Shown: positions 33,321-45,956, counted from the first letter of the stretch. The stretch is 64,000 bases of DNA from Schistosoma haematobium (GCF_000699445.3 NC_067200.1:10271450-10335449), one strand, 5' to 3'. Numbers and translations are program-made. Notes: a model not told the origin generated them from the sequence alone.

Positions 33321-33534
33321 AATTAAGCTGACTTATAGAAACGCTTTATTCCAAGATTCGCTAACGTACAGAAAACCTAGGGTATTTATGGTATTTCAGA
33401 TGACTTTGAGCTCCCGGAATATTCTAGAACCCCACTAAGCATAGTGTAGTGAAGGAGAACACAGGTGAGGACAACCGAATTCTACTTAGCTCAAAATTAC
33501 AGAGTTACTTGGTAAAATAGAAAAACCATACTGT

Positions 33535-33712
33535 AATACTTAATTTGCAGAATTTTCAATGATTGTCTCGAACTTCATTGTTCTTGCTTCCTATTCTCGC
33601 TCTTCCTTTCTTGATCTTCCTCATCTTCTGCCTCCAGAAATTACATTCCTGACTCATGTTATATACTACTTATATCAATATAAGTAGCAGGCACCACAAT
33701 AATAGCAGTAGT
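33535..33712 (+). repeat. Family F repeat with terminal hairpin
   Basis: A pyrimidine-rich body (CTTCCTTTCTTGATCTTCC) ending in ACTACTTATATCAATATAAGTAG, a near perfect palindrome with a tiny loop. Confidence 0.6.
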
Positions 33713-34554
33713 GGTTAATCATCCAATCGAAAATGTGACACATGACTTTTCGCTTCCTAGATGTTCCTGTGAAACATCTATTGAATACTGATTGTATAAG
33801 ATGTTTCACAGTGTTCTCAGGGCCTCTATGAACTTTTATTTGAGGAATACCCTGGGTCTCCTCCCAACAACTACTCACAGAATTTTGCTGTTAAACAATT
33901 AACTCACCAGCTGTTTTTCACCATTAAAAGCACTGTAAAAATGTGTCTCTTAACCACTAAGTCATACATTAAAACTGTCTTTCTACACTCCATTCCCCCC
34001 TCCGACAATCCTACTTCGGTTTTGGCACTCAGATATTATAACTAACTCTTGTACTTGTAAACTGAATTAAGCCAAGTATAGTTAACATCCTGATAAACAA
34101 ATAACTAATTAATCTATAGAAAATTCTTGACATTGAAATATTTTCAATGTTGATGTACATACACATTTTTCTTTACAACATACATCATTAGGATTAGTAA
34201 ATTAAGATATATTACAGTTAAGCATCTTATTATTTTACATTTTACAGGAAAATAAGTAATAATTTAAAGTTTAAATAATATTAATTTGTTGCATTTTTTT
34301 TTAAAAATCCATCCCTACCCATCTTTTCCTCAGAAAAAAAAAGAAAAAATTTATTACTGTCAGTTAATTATGTTTCACAAACTGAACAATAGTGTGCATA
34401 ATTAAGTTCTAACTTCAGACTTGATCGATAGGATTCGAACAGCATAAATAAGTTAGACAGATATGATATTGATTATTTTTATCAAATAATCGATCGACTG
34501 TAAATACACCCCAGTTTCATAGGAGCTGCGTCACGATTTCGATAGCTCTGTAAT
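33713..34554. other. AT-rich spacer, nothing recognised
   Basis: No gene seen. A 67-codon minus frame at 33675-33878 overlaps the F hairpin and has no motif. Confidence 0.5.
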
Positions 34555-34702
34555 GAACGGAAACACAGGTGGGACATTCAATTGTCCTTCATATTTTTTA
34601 TGATTCTTCCGATTCAAAATTGCCCTCTGTTTTCTCTTTTAATCTCTTTGACTCGATCTTCTCAGTCTTCTGCTTCCAGGTTTTTCACTTTCGATTGATG
34701 TC
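34555..34702 (+). repeat. Family F repeat, cut at the E element
   Basis: GGAAACACAGGTGGGAC, CAATTGTCCTTCATATTT, CTCGATCTTCTCAGTC, then it joins family E directly at about 34703 (TGATGTCGACAGG), before its own hairpin. Confidence 0.6.
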
Positions 34703-34850
34703 GACAGGAAACCCTGGACCCGGGTTTCATGCTACTTGGCACTCGTCAGCAAAATGTACCTGTAATCTTGAGCGAACTGGTGCTCCCTAGAGGGTTCGAT
34801 CTCGTGTCACCCAGCTTCACAGTCAGAGACGTTACCACTGAGCACTAAAC
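34703..34850 (-). mobile_element. Family E tRNA-like SINE
   Basis: Antisense copy with a hammerhead (34711-34755), a B-box (GGGTTCGATCTCG on the plus strand) and an A-box (GTTACCACTGAGC on the plus strand). It lies end to end with the F copy, which suggests insertion into F or a chimeric insertion. Confidence 0.75.
34711..34755 (-). ncRNA. Hammerhead ribozyme, family E, intact core
   Basis: Minus strand: ATTTTG/CAGGGT stem I with wobbles, CTGACGA (complement of 34743-34749), GTGC-CAAGTA-GCAT (one G-U), GAAA, CCCGGG, TC. The GTC triplet is present, better than the GTT of the 3.6-kb copy. Confidence 0.7.
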
Positions 34851-34949
34851 ATTAAAACTATAGATGGTTTCAGGTGAATAATCTTCAAAATTGTCAGAAC
34901 TGGATTGTATAGATTTTGAATCTCATCGAAATCGTGAAACAATTCAAGT

Positions 34950-35300
34950 TAGGCCTCTCGCTTTGAGAGTAATGTTTCATAGTTCTAGTGAGAATCCATG
35001 ACCAATGGAGCTAAACTACGTTGGGTGTGAAGCAGTTACCCACCGGAGATTATGGGAGATGATTAACTGGATGTTGTGGATGGATTGAGGTTAGGCATTA
35101 ACACCGTCGGATTATGACTTAGTGTCTAGAGGTTGAGCAGTTGTGCACGAAAGAGGAGGTCTTGGGTTCGACTCCAGATCGTGGGCTAATGGGTGCACAC
35201 TGCTAAGGAGCCCTGTATTAGAAGGAAGCGGCTTTCAATGCTTGCAGATTTTCAACAGTGATCAAACTCAGATCGGTAGATGATTTTAATACAAATCTTC
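34950..35300 (+). mobile_element. Family A SINE, old
   Basis: Sense copy: AGTTCTAGTGAGAATCC, GGTTAGGCATTAACACCGTC, AGTGTCTAGAGGTTGAGCAG, GGTCTTGGGTTCGACTCC, then CTGCTAAGGAGCCCTGTATT where the hammerhead lies. The core is lost (GAAGGAAGCGG). Confidence 0.7.
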
Positions 35301-36054
35301 AAAATAATTGAGTGAATGTACTTTTGTTTTACAAGTCTGCATTTTTGATTGCATAACAGAACTTTAAAAAAGTCTTATTATAAAAAACATCGCCACTTGG
35401 AGAATTAATCAAAACAAGGTTAGTAATAAACAAATATTTCAGCTCAGTTTGTAAATTATCAGTAGTATATACACACCACGTTACATTATGTTTGACCAAG
35501 AATTTTTAAAGCTCACGAAAAAGCACAATTTAGTTCATCTTAACTGTTAACTATTTCTTTTAACTATTAACTACTTATTTTGTTTAGTAGGAAACATGTT
35601 GAAGATAACTGATTATGATGATTTATTGAATATTACATTATTGAAAGAAACTAAATTACTGTTAGGCTATTGTTCTACATGATAACTATCCATTTATCAA
35701 CCTACGTGTCTAATGCTGAGTGTTCTAATTAACCAATAATTTAATTATGTGAATCAAAAGTCATGGATTTGACTATTCATGTGGTTGTGGATGGGCTATT
35801 TCAAAACTTCATGAATTGTGGTTTTACAACACCTCTCCAGAACTTCATGATATTCATTAGTATTACAGCTACTTTCAATCTGTGTTAAACAGTATCATAA
35901 GATTGACACTAACAACAACAAAGTTTAGTCTATCGTATACATGAATGACAAATATTCTTTTTCGTTTTTCTCTTCAATTACTCAACCCACAAAGAGAACT
36001 ACGTAACAGTAAAAAAGTGTCAATTTTGTTATACGTGTATATCAGAAGGGGTTT
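35301..36054. other. AT-rich spacer, nothing recognised
   Basis: No gene or assignable repeat. Confidence 0.5.
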
Positions 36055-36185
36055 GTGGAGATTTAAGAAATTTCACAGAATGAAATCATGAGTCGGTTGG
36101 AGCTAGACCACCATGGAAAACCTTGAAGCACAGTACTTCCAGGTTTTCCATGGTGGTCTAGCTTCAACTGACTCTTGATTTCAAT
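36055..36185. mobile_element. Family A 3'-end foldback without ribozyme
   Basis: Antisense tail (TGAAATCATGAGTCGGTTGG, CTAGACCACCATGGAAAACC) meets the sense tail (CCAGGTTTTCCATGGTGG, TCTAGCTTCAACTGACTC) at GAAGCAC/AGTAC. This is an almost perfect inverted repeat of about 50 bp per arm with hardly any loop. Confidence 0.8.
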
Positions 36186-36895
36186 GTATATATATATATA
36201 TTTTGTCATTTTAATCAACCAATGAGATTAACTCAGACAAATCTATTGGCTAGACAAAACATTTTCTCGATTGATGATTGGCTAATTAGTGGAAAATGAT
36301 ATGAAATGCGTACAAAAAAATTTATGTGCGGTCGTTTGTGTTAATACTATTGTCATTATTGTTATTATTAGTTTTCGTGTATTGGGCAAAATCATTGAGG
36401 AAATTATGTACCATGTAATACATCTCCTTCTTTGGTTTTTTTTCTTTAAAAGAACTAAATAAATGAACAATATAAACATTAGTGTATATTTTAAACTCAT
36501 TCATCATAATTGTCAGTGTATTTGATTATGAAATGAACCATTTATGGAAGGATATATACATCAACACTATTTTTCTTTTGGAATCAGTTATCCATGATAC
36601 ATGAGGATGATGATTTGATTATACTTTTATAAAGGAATTTAATTTTACACCCAAACACAGTCAATGAAAGACTAATTTATTGAACAAAAAGTATAGTGGA
36701 TTATTATTATTATTATTTTTCATTCATAAAAATTGGATTCAATCAAAGTGAACTTATTGGTGCAATTTAAAGTTAAATTGGGTTATAGAGTTACATACAT
36801 TCCGGTGAGTAATTTATCTTATGCGCCAGAATTTTTTTTACACTTGATAAGTATACTACTAAAATAGATGGATTTTAATTGTTGAATACCTAGTG

Positions 36896-36949
<54 letters not shown>

Positions 36950-38404
36950 TTCAAACATGAATCAAATAATAAAACGATATTTTCCATGACAACCGTGTTA
37001 AAAATGTATTCTATGAAATAAGGTCAATTTATGATGGGAACTGCCTTAACAGTAAAAGTTCTACATCAATTACCATTCTCAATAGTATTTAAGTTCATAC
37101 TGATAACAGGTTTTTTTTGGCAAGAATTGTAAATTCTTCTAGTGAAAAACAATGATCAACTGAGCTTAACATACTGATAAAGAGATATACAGATGAATGA
37201 TTATCATGAATAATAGATAATTTTTAGTTTAATCCCTTCATTGGATTGTTGATATGCGCATAATAAGTAAATCCTAATCTGTAACGATATGTTCTTTTGT
37301 CCTAGTACTAACTGATACCACTACTGAGATCAATCTGTAACAAATACAACTTACAGCTTATTGAAGGTGTTGTATTTACATTTTTATTTATCCATTACTT
37401 CGGGTTTTTTTTTCACTCAATGTACCCCACATACTAAAAAAATGATAAAGAGAATATTTTAAATATATGTACTGTTTCAACGCATTTGCCCCCCCCCACC
37501 TCTTGGGAAAAGAATAATTAATGCCTCAATTATTAAAATAGATCTGTTATTAAAAATTATTATGATTGACATATTAGGCAATTTAAAAATATTTTCCCCT
37601 TTTTTTAATTAAAAAAAAAATGAAATTACAAGTTTCAAAATATTTTCTTATTGAACTGAATATTTAAAATGATCGATAAATCATTTGACAATGAACCGCA
37701 TTTTATCTGTATAATTGGGAGGGAGGAAGGAAGGAAGGAAGGAATGGACAGTTGACGACTAAAAGTAGTCATTGTGAAGTTTATAAACTTATGGCTAAGA
37801 GAATGACTGTTTTGATTCTTTATTCACTAATGTAACTAGATTATTGGTTACTACTTCCATATTACAAAAGTTAGGCAGTCACGATGTAATCAAGATTAGG
37901 TAACTGTAAGACTGAAATACGAATAGCTTAGAAGTATAGATGATTGATATTAATGTGATCTAAATGTCTTGTACACGATTTTAAAATATGTCGTAGTTTC
38001 ACCCCCCCCCGTTGGGATGTCACGTACCAGATTGAAACGATTGTACAATACTCTATTATGTTCAATATTTCTTTAACTTTTGGCTAGTTCAAAATAAGGA
38101 AAATCTTTATTATGATAACTGGGTTTTTTTTTCAAACCAACATTACTATACTCTGTCTCCATTTTGAATTAGTTGCAAAGAAACGTTTTGTTTAAAATTG
38201 TTTATAAGAGATTACTGACATAATTACAAGGTTAGATATAGAAATCTTTTTCTTTTTGTATATATAATGATATTATGAAATGTTTTCAGAATCCAATACT
38301 CGTCCATTTGTCTAAGTTCACATTTTAAATTGATATGAGAAAGGCCTAGTTACTAAAAATGTGTAATACTGGTAAAAAAAAGAAAGAAAATACATATATC
38401 CTTT
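36186..38404. repeat. AT-rich spacer with microsatellites
   Basis: It holds a (TA)n run at about 36896-36946, C-runs near 37489 and 38002-38010, and a GGAA run at about 37724-37743. Two overlapping minus frames (36282-36507) have no motifs. No gene is seen. Confidence 0.6.
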
Positions 38405-38582
38405 CCAGTAAATTTGAATCGTGACTAGCAGTGGAATCTAGAATGTACATTTCATCCTGTTTAGGATTGATCGGTTGAATTCACCTTCATTTCATTGTTC
38501 ATATAGGAATGTTGGTAAATCCCACTAATGAGTCTCAAAAAGAAAAAACTACACGTCCTATATTCCAATAGTATCCATAATC
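38405..38582. mobile_element. Family B foldback, decayed
   Basis: Antisense ribozyme remnant (CTAGCAGTGGAATCTAG, TTTCATCCTGTTTAGG) and a sense remnant (CTAATGAGTCTCAAAAAG, ACGTCCTATATTCC) about 70 bp apart. Neither core is intact. Confidence 0.5.
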
Positions 38583-38784
38583 TGACGTTACTAGAACTTA
38601 CATTCAAAGTGATCTTGAGGTAATCCATTCAGGATATTAACAAACATATGTCGAGAAAATCCTTCATTCTAATCACATTTATACACCAAATAATGGTTTT
38701 TTTAAATCTAAATTGTAGGGATAAGATTAACTAAAAAAGTCTTGTTCTTAATTGATTGAAGATTAAGTGTAAGTTCTTCCGTAA

Positions 38785-38995
38785 AATGTAAAAACCATAC
38801 ATGAAATGTGTCATTTGCAAATCTTCCGTCAATTGTCTTTCATGATTCTTCCAATTCTTAATTACTTTATGTTTCCCGCTTTTGTTTTCTTCTGTTCGAT
38901 CTTCTTAACTTTCTGCTGCCAGGCATTCCATTTCTGATTCGTGTTACATACTACATGTGTCTGTGGACATAAGTAGCATAGACCATAATATGTCT
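38785..38995 (+). repeat. Family F repeat with terminal hairpin
   Basis: CATTTGCAAATCTTCCGTC, AATTGTCTTTCATGATTC, TTCGATCTTCTTAAC, CTGCCAGGCATTCC, and a hairpin ACTACATGTGTCTGTGGACA then TAAGTAG. Confidence 0.65.
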
Positions 38996-39149
38996 TAACA
39001 TTATAAATACTTCAGTAAAACACTGTTTTATATTCTCACTTAGTTTCAGTGTAATCTCAATTTTATAGAGTACGCATAGGTAATATATTATTATATATAA
39101 TCGAGACGAACGGAAACTTTTTTAGAGTAAAATAATTCATTGCATTCTG

Positions 39150-39385
39150 AAAAATTATACTCTGTAATTTTAAAATATGAAAACAACACAGCGAATACAC
39201 CATTTGATCATCTTCTTTGATTTGTCACCTGCAAACTCGGTTGTTCTTCCATTCTTGTTGCTATTCTAATTGCTTTTATTTTTTTCCTTTCATTTCATTT
39301 AACGCTGTTGTCAGTAATAGTCCCATTTCCGATCCCTGACACATACTACTTATATCTGTCCGTATATATCGCACACACTACATAA
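39150..39385 (+). repeat. Family F repeat with terminal hairpin
   Basis: A more decayed copy (CTCTGTAATTTTAAAATATG, CACCTGCAAACTCGG) with the end ACTACTTATATCTGTCCGTA then TATATCGCACACACTACA. Confidence 0.55.
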
Positions 39386-39639
39386 TCACTGTGATGAATC
39401 AATAAGATATTGTTAAATTATCAAATGGATTTTGATGGAAGTTTATATTTTTACTCAAATGATTAGAGGAGTGCTTTGTTTCACCTTGAATGATTAATTA
39501 GTTAGGATTTTAACAGCTAAGCTTAATCGAGAAAGAATGATTTTTGGATTGTCCTCATAAAAAAAGCACTAATTTTTCTACTTTTCTTTTCTCTTAGTTG
39601 ATTAAACAAATGAAGGTCTAAAGGTCATTAGGTGGTGTA

Positions 39640-40035
39640 GCTCAGCTTCATTATGGAATAATTTATATCAGTACAAGGTGTTGTGAAAATAGCTATCTTT
39701 CTCGAATATTACACTACTCACCAATATGTATCCTCAACTCCATTACAGGGAACTAATCTCATAAAGAATTGAATACTAGAATGAAATAACTATTCAAAGC
39801 TTCTTGACTTTCAATAGTTGTCTAAATGAAATCATTTCATGATTAAAACTATCCAAATCATTTATAGTATACGTTGAATATTTTACAGTACACAACATAT
39901 TAATGATCATTTCATGTTATCAGTCTACAGTTATAGAGATTATTAAGTTTTTGATTAAGATCATAAATTGATTGATGTTAGATCACTATTGAAAACCTAG
40001 AAGCACTGGACATTATCATTCGATTCATGATCTCA
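39640..40035. mobile_element. Two family A remnants
   Basis: A very old sense piece (to about 39855: CTTTCAATAGTTGTCTAAATG, CATTTCATGATT) is followed by an antisense 3' end at 39936-40035 (GAGATTATTAAGTTTTTG, AGAAGCACTGGAC) that stops before the hammerhead core. Confidence 0.5.
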
Positions 40036-40814
40036 TTTCATAATAGTACGCTTATTTAACAACAACAACAACAGCACAAAAGAACTAATCATTCATTGGA
40101 TTACTCAATAAATGTCTCATTATATACCTTTAAAAAATCATTATTTTTTTACTAAAATAATTTCCCAATAGTTATTCAATAAGAAAAATTCTTTACCCTA
40201 AGGGCTATTTGTTCTTTTTGGTAGTTGTTGTTGATTTATTCATTCATTCATTCATTCCTTCATTCATCGAATGCGACTTTTTTTGTTCTTAAGGGCTTAA
40301 TGCCTTACAGTAGAAACTTTCTACCGAAATTTGATTAAGTTTATACTTACAGAACTCCTTTTATTAGAAAAAAAGTGTCTAGAATATTCTTCCTCAGAAT
40401 GGTATAAATCATTTTGTCACTCTATTCTTTATGAGATGAATAAAAACAATCTACAACTAGATTGTCATTATTATAAGTCGTTTAAATATATGAATTGTAA
40501 TTGATAATTATGCCTTTAGTGGTGTGACAATAAAAAAAAACACACACACAACGATTTTCATTATAAAAGTGTTTTTTTTCTGTAAGCACGTTTTATTATG
40601 CATATTAATATACTACTGATCATTTTGTATTAAGTAGGTTGAATGTGTATTATTAAATAATGTCAATAGAGCAAACTTGTGATTGTAAAAAAAATCGTTG
40701 ATTGAATTCATTAATGAGCTAATTATTGAGGTGTTCTATGACACTGTATGTGATTATATGAAAGTGTTCTATTTCCGGGTTATTATGCAAGAAACGTGGC
40801 AATACGATTATTTT
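40036..40814. repeat. AT-rich spacer with microsatellites
   Basis: AAC run at about 40058-40074, ATTC run at about 40232-40268, short CA run near 40541. No gene is seen. Confidence 0.6.
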
Positions 40815-41255
40815 CTGTGAAATTACTAAAATCTCCGCAAAACCCATTCTCATAATAATCATCTGCTCACTGGTGACTGACTTCAAGAGATACTCCTGGA
40901 GTTCTAGTGAGAAGCCGTTATCAGTAGAGTTCGACCAGGTCTCTTGTGAGATATCAGCTCACTGAAGACAATGTTATACTGTGGCCCAACTTCGTGAATT
41001 GGTTGAAGTTAGACATGAACACCTTTGGATGCCGGCTCAGTGGTCTAGATGGTTAAGCGCTTGGCGAGAGACTGATAGGTCCTGGGTTCGGATCCTGCGA
41101 GGCGGGATCGTGGATGCGCAGTGCTGAGGAGTCCCATACTAGGACGATTCGGCCGTCCAGTGCTTCCAGGTTTTCCATGATGGTCTAGCTTCAATTGACT
41201 TATGATTTCAATCTGTGAAATTTCTAAAATTCCCACAAACCCCTTCTGATATTTT
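40815..41255 (+). mobile_element. Family A SINE, full length, GAUU subfamily
   Basis: Sense copy from an antisense-like cap (GTGAAATTACTAAAATCTCC) through the 5' body (ACTGGTGACTGACTTC, GAGTTCTAGTGAGAAGCC), GGCTCAGTGGTCTAGATGG, CTGGGTTCGGATCC, the hammerhead and the 3' end ACAAACCCCTTCTGATA. It shares the GATT core and the GATGGTTAAG A-box spacing with the 17.6 and 30.9 kb copies. Confidence 0.85.
41118..41163 (+). ncRNA. Hammerhead motif, family A, GAUU subfamily
   Basis: CTGAGGA (41124-41130), GTCC-CATACTA-GGAC, then GATT instead of GAAA, CGGCCG, TC. Stem I has one mismatch (GCAGTG/CAGTGC). Expected to be inactive. Confidence 0.6.
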
Positions 41256-41789
41256 CATGTTTGTCAATACTTTGACTACAAGGTTATATATATATATATA
41301 CGGCATGAATTCGATGTTATTTGACACTGGCATAATTTCGCGAATTTTGTGAGAACTATTGAATTTGATAGTTTAAATTATAAACTGGACTCAGTGAGAT
41401 GATCATTTAAAGCCAGAAATCGGTGGATAATTGTCTCTTTCAAACATGAGGCAGCAGAATATATTTCAAATGGTGATCCATCTCAGGAGTCGTTTGATCT
41501 TTCAACAAGCATTCAACTTATAAACTACATATCTACCAACATTCAACAGTGTACACTTTTGATTTTGTTAGGTTTGAAGCTTCACGAGTTCACTTAATCT
41601 GCGAACGAGAACAAGACTCAGTGACCAAAGACCAGTAATCTAGCTATTGATGCGTTTCAGCCCCACTATCTAGAAAGAGAAGTCCAAGTTTGGTATGGAA
41701 AATATATTCTGCAAACAGCCAGAAAACAAGCGAGCACCACAAACACAATTTAAAACGTATATATACAAATATATATAATCGATATTGTC
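41256..41789. other. Spacer, nothing recognised
   Basis: A short (TA)n lies near 41286-41300. No gene is seen; the 62-codon frame at 41690-41878 runs into family F. Confidence 0.5.
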
Positions 41790-41875
41790 ATGGGAAATTG
41801 GGATGCTCTGTAATTTTGTGTCAAATACATTCGGTTGTCCCCACCCGTGTTCTTGTTCACTACATAGTAATTATC
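41790..41875 (+). repeat. Family F fragment
   Basis: GCTCTGTAATTTTGTGTC, then GTTGTCCCCACCCGTGTTC and TTGTTCACTACAT. Read on the plus strand, this is the complement of the F start, so relative to other F copies it is a minus-oriented fragment. Confidence 0.5.
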
Positions 41876-42584
41876 TAATATTATCAAGAAATGACTAGTA
41901 TATTTATGAATTAGGTGAACTTATAGAACTATTGCACTTTTTTCTACTAAAACTGTGTGAATTTTATTTTGTTACTAACCTCAAGCAACCACGTGTCTTG
42001 ACGATTTTGTAATTTATAAATTCACATTAGGATAAACAACAACTTTCTGATTGAATGAAATCAGCAGGAAACTCTTAATTTCATTGAAGGAACTCATGTT
42101 TTTTTTACTACCATTCGGACTTGTATTATCGTGTATAATATTTACAGAGGTGAATATAAAATAACTTAGACAGTCATATTACATTACAGCTGCCATTAAT
42201 GTAAATTACCATGCAAATATCATGATGAATAAGTGTAAAAATGCCCCCCCCTTCGACCTCAAAATGATCATCTTTGATCAAACTACTCCATTCAAGAGAG
42301 GATCACCAGTCTGTCTGTTTGCTTTTAGTGTAATACGAAGATAAGATACTATTGTTTGTATAGATTTTTATGGTTCGGTATTTTTTAAAATATATTTGAG
42401 TGTTTACACCACCACTACTGTTTTCGCCGCTATTAGTAGTAGTGATATGACTTCTTACTTACGAATAGAAAATAGTTAATTATATTAAGATATGAAACAT
42501 AATTCTGTTCGCTCTACATTGAATTCCAGATACTTCCAAAATTATTCGATAGAAACATAATTTATTTTAGGCCAGAATAAGTTT
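41876..42584. other. AT-rich spacer, nothing recognised
   Basis: A short C-run near 42244. No gene is seen. Confidence 0.5.
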
Positions 42585-43150
42585 GGAATTCTCGAAGTTC
42601 TAGTGAGACGTAACCAGTGGAGTTCAGCCGTGTCGTATGTGAAGCAATTACCTACTGTAGGCAGTGGAAGATCGTTGTGCAATATTGTAGATTGATTGAG
42701 GTTAGGCATTAACATCGTTGGATGCTGACTCAGTGGTCTATAGGTTAGGTGTCCTCCAGCGAGATTGAAAGTCCTGGGTTTGAGTTTCACGTATGGGGTC
42801 GTGAATGAGCACTTCTGAAGAGTCCCATACTAAAACGAAACGGTCATCCAGTGCTTTTAGTTTTCTAATGGTAGTTCAATATTGACTGATTCGTAATTTC
42901 AGTGATAATGATGGTATTTTCGTAAGTTGCATCATGTACTAACTTTAGTTAAAAGATCGTTGAGAGCCAGGAAGCGCTAGATTACTGTTTCGTTTTGGTG
43001 TGGGAACTTTTAGCAGTGGGCACCCATGACTTTGTGTTATTGAACCGGCACCCAACGATTCACCTGCCATCTTCCAATAGTTCTCCAAATAAGATTACTT
43101 CGTGATGTAAAAATAATATGTTTTGATAACCTCCACAAACCCTTCATAAT
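42585..43150 (+). mobile_element. Family A SINE copies, old
   Basis: A sense copy to about 42910 (GGTTAGGCATTAACATCG, GACTCAGTGGTCTATAGG, CTGGGTTTGAGTTTC, CTGAAGA core at 42815-42821 with GAAA but a broken stem II) is followed by another decayed piece, 42950-43150 (GAAGCGCTAGATTACTG, TTTCGTTTTGGTGTGGG, ACCGGCACCCAACG). Confidence 0.65.
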
Positions 43151-43649
43151 ATTATTTGAGAAGCGAAATATACCACTTTTTAAGAGCTTGTGGCTTTTCA
43201 TTGTTCTTTAACAGAATTGAATTTAGTTAGTTCTACGTGACACCTATACTTTTTACAGCTAACTAGAATTTCATTTAAAAGCACCAGGTTTCCTCAAATT
43301 TTGGAACTCGTCAAGTCAATATTTCTTAATGCCTATCATTTTCAATGTTATCCCTCATCGAAACAGTGTGCCTTATAACAGCTATGCTTAATATCAAACT
43401 ATTTGATCAGGGACTTCATATGTAAATAGAGACTAATCATATGTGAACAGACAGGTAATTCAAAGTTTAATAGACCAAAAATTCTATCAGATTCATTGAT
43501 CAAGTTGCTAGCTACAATCAGTATGTAGCCTTGTGGAATCATATCATAGTGTTTGAAGTGATATTCGTTGAGTTTGATTGTACATGTGAAAACAAACACC
43601 GTTATAAAGTTGATAAATCTTGGCTGATGAGTCGTAGATAAAGTAGAGG
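43151..43649. other. Spacer, nothing recognised
   Basis: A 100-codon minus frame (43399-43701) ends inside the E element and carries no motif. I treat it as chance. Confidence 0.45.
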
Positions 43650-43990
43650 TTATAGGTAGTCGATAAAAAGCCCTGGAACTAAGTTTCGAGCTGTTTGACA
43701 TTCGTCAGCAAGTTGTACCTGTAGTCTCCAGGGCAATGATGGTCCCTGGCGGACCCAATCAGGCTTCACTTAGTTTCATATTCCAAGACGTTATGGTGCT
43801 GATAAGTGCTAAATAGCACGAAACCAAAGTCCCAAGTTTCCAATCGATTACCTCCAACCACCATCAACATTCATCTTAACATTGTGCATGTGATTTCGAG
43901 TCACATAAGCTAATGACCACATCGCAACTTGATCGACAGGATTTGACATACATGACACCGGTCACTGCTCAGTGATCAATCATTTGTAAG
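43650..43990. mobile_element. Family E SINE foldback
   Basis: An antisense copy with a decayed hammerhead (plus-strand ATTCGTCAGC) and a tRNA-like remnant joins a sense hammerhead (GTGCTGATAAGTGCTAAATA, then GCACGAAACC) near 43789. Stem II GTGC/GCAC and GAAA are kept in the sense ribozyme, but the core is CTGATAA (G8 changed). The 3' body follows (ACCTCCAACCACCATC to CTCAGTGATCAATC). Confidence 0.7.
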
Positions 43991-45166
43991 TTGTAAATAG
44001 GGTAAAACACAAATTTCGGACTTCAACTAGAATTACTGTGTATACGCAAATTCTGTTATTACTCAACATCATAAACAATATTTTAAAGTTACCTTACATG
44101 CTTATCAAAATTTACACTAACAATAGCTATCATACATGAATGTTCATTGGTGATTCTATACAAGTATTTCATTCAATACTCGGTACTGCATAATTTTCAC
44201 TAGTCGAAATTGTAATGTGAAAGTTGGACTAATTTTTTCTACAACTCAGTGTATTCTTGTTGGTCAAGAGTTTTTGGCTAGCTATGTGCTCAGCTTTTAT
44301 GGATTCTGCCAAAAGCTTCAAACATACATTGATAATGTCAACTGATAACGGAGTATTGACCAATATCTCATCTGTCTAGTTATTTATGATGATCCAATTC
44401 TGTTGGTCGAGTTATAGTAATGTCATTAGTCTAAGTGACTCACCACCATTTGCAATATTCTTTGATCTTGACCTATGATTTATTTAAATTGACACCCCTT
44501 AGGAAGACATACCTGTCATCTTTACAGAACTCAAGCTACCTGATGGATTTGAAGTTAGGTCAGAGAATTTCAGGCTGTAGGATGTTACCAAGGAGCTGTT
44601 CGTGCAATGACTGACATCCTGCAGGACTCAAACAGTTACAATTCATCGATCACTGCATAACAGCCAAATAAATTGGCTGTAATTATGCCTGAAATCACTT
44701 ATTACCACATTCAACAATCAGTCTATCTTGGATAAACGGAAAAATAACTTAATAACTGAAGAATAAAACACTTTATTTCCGACCATTCGACCAATTGTAC
44801 GTATTCAGGAATATCAAATAAACCGTATTCTTAGAAAAATATTATTTTAATGTTAAAGATATTTCACTAAGATTCTTGTTTGGTTTCACCGACTAGAGTT
44901 GTAATAAATAGGTTCAGCCGAAGTTGAAATGCTTCTTGGTAATGGAATAAAAAATATCAATCTATTTCTTTTTTTGCAAAATAAGATCTTGTCAATGTTG
45001 TTTAGTCGCAGGGTAAAAAATTACATTCAGTTAGAGAAACGTACTATTCTTGTATAAAAACAAGCGGCAGATAAAATGATTGTAAATATTTCTGTTTTAT
45101 AAAGTGAAAAGATTATAAGTAGTACTGATGTTGTTTCTAAAAATGTGTAAAACTTGTATATTCATT
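43991..45166. other. AT-rich spacer, nothing recognised
   Basis: About 1.2 kb without a supported gene or repeat. Confidence 0.5.
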
Positions 45167-45749
45167 ATGGGGGATTCTTAGAGATTGTAGTATTTTCACA
45201 GTTAAGTTCACGAGTCCAACCTGCAAGTATTGGATGGCCATCTCGTCCTAGTGTGGGAATCCCCCCATACTACTCATCTACACATTCACAGATGAGACTC
45301 AAACCAAGCATATTCGCACTCGCACGTGAACAATTAATATCTAGAACACTGAATCAACATACTAAGGTGTTAAAGCCCAACATCAATCAATTCACGATAT
45401 CACACCGCCAACTTCCATTGACTACAGTGGATCACTGCCTCACATCCAACACGGTTGAACTCCACTGATCACAGATTCTCACTCGAACATCGAGAACATG
45501 GTTGTAGAATATCATGAATTTATTGAAGTTAGACATGAACACCGGTGGATCACGTTTCATTGGTTTCGAGGTTATACATTCACGCGCGAGACTAAAATTA
45601 CTTGTTTCGAATTCTGAGTGTGGAATCGTGTGTACACATTGGTGAGTAGCCCTTACAAGTTTTCATAGGTTGTCTAGCTTAGATCAACTCATGAATTCAA
45701 TTGTGAATATGATCATTATAATTTCAAAGCATAAAACTGACAGCGGTCA
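45167..45749. mobile_element. Family A full-length foldback, sister of 52461-53064
   Basis: An antisense full-length arm, then a sense arm (GAAGTTAGACATGAACACCG onward). It is nearly identical, inverted, to 52461-53064, and the same 71-residue chance frame is read in both. This copy lacks about 28 bp near 45216 that the sister keeps. The hammerhead is lost (AATCCCCCCATACTACTC in place of the core). Confidence 0.8.
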
Positions 45750-45956
45750 AGATTTAGATGAAAAGCTATTATACTTTTATAACTCCTAATGCTTAACTTA
45801 CTACTGTTTACCTATATTTCAATTTATCAGTCACATAATAATCTTATTTATTTCTAGATTTATTTATTTTTCTGTATTGATGAAAGATAAATAAGTTAGG
45901 AAAAAAACAAAGCCTAAATGTCTACTTTTTCGACCATAAAGTTGTTTATATTTATC

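Noticed and set aside
45154..45468. A 104-codon frame with an identical 71-residue match at 52743-52958
   Set aside because: Identity comes from two sister copies of a SINE foldback; the frame runs antisense through tRNA-like and ribozyme parts, so it is not a conserved protein.
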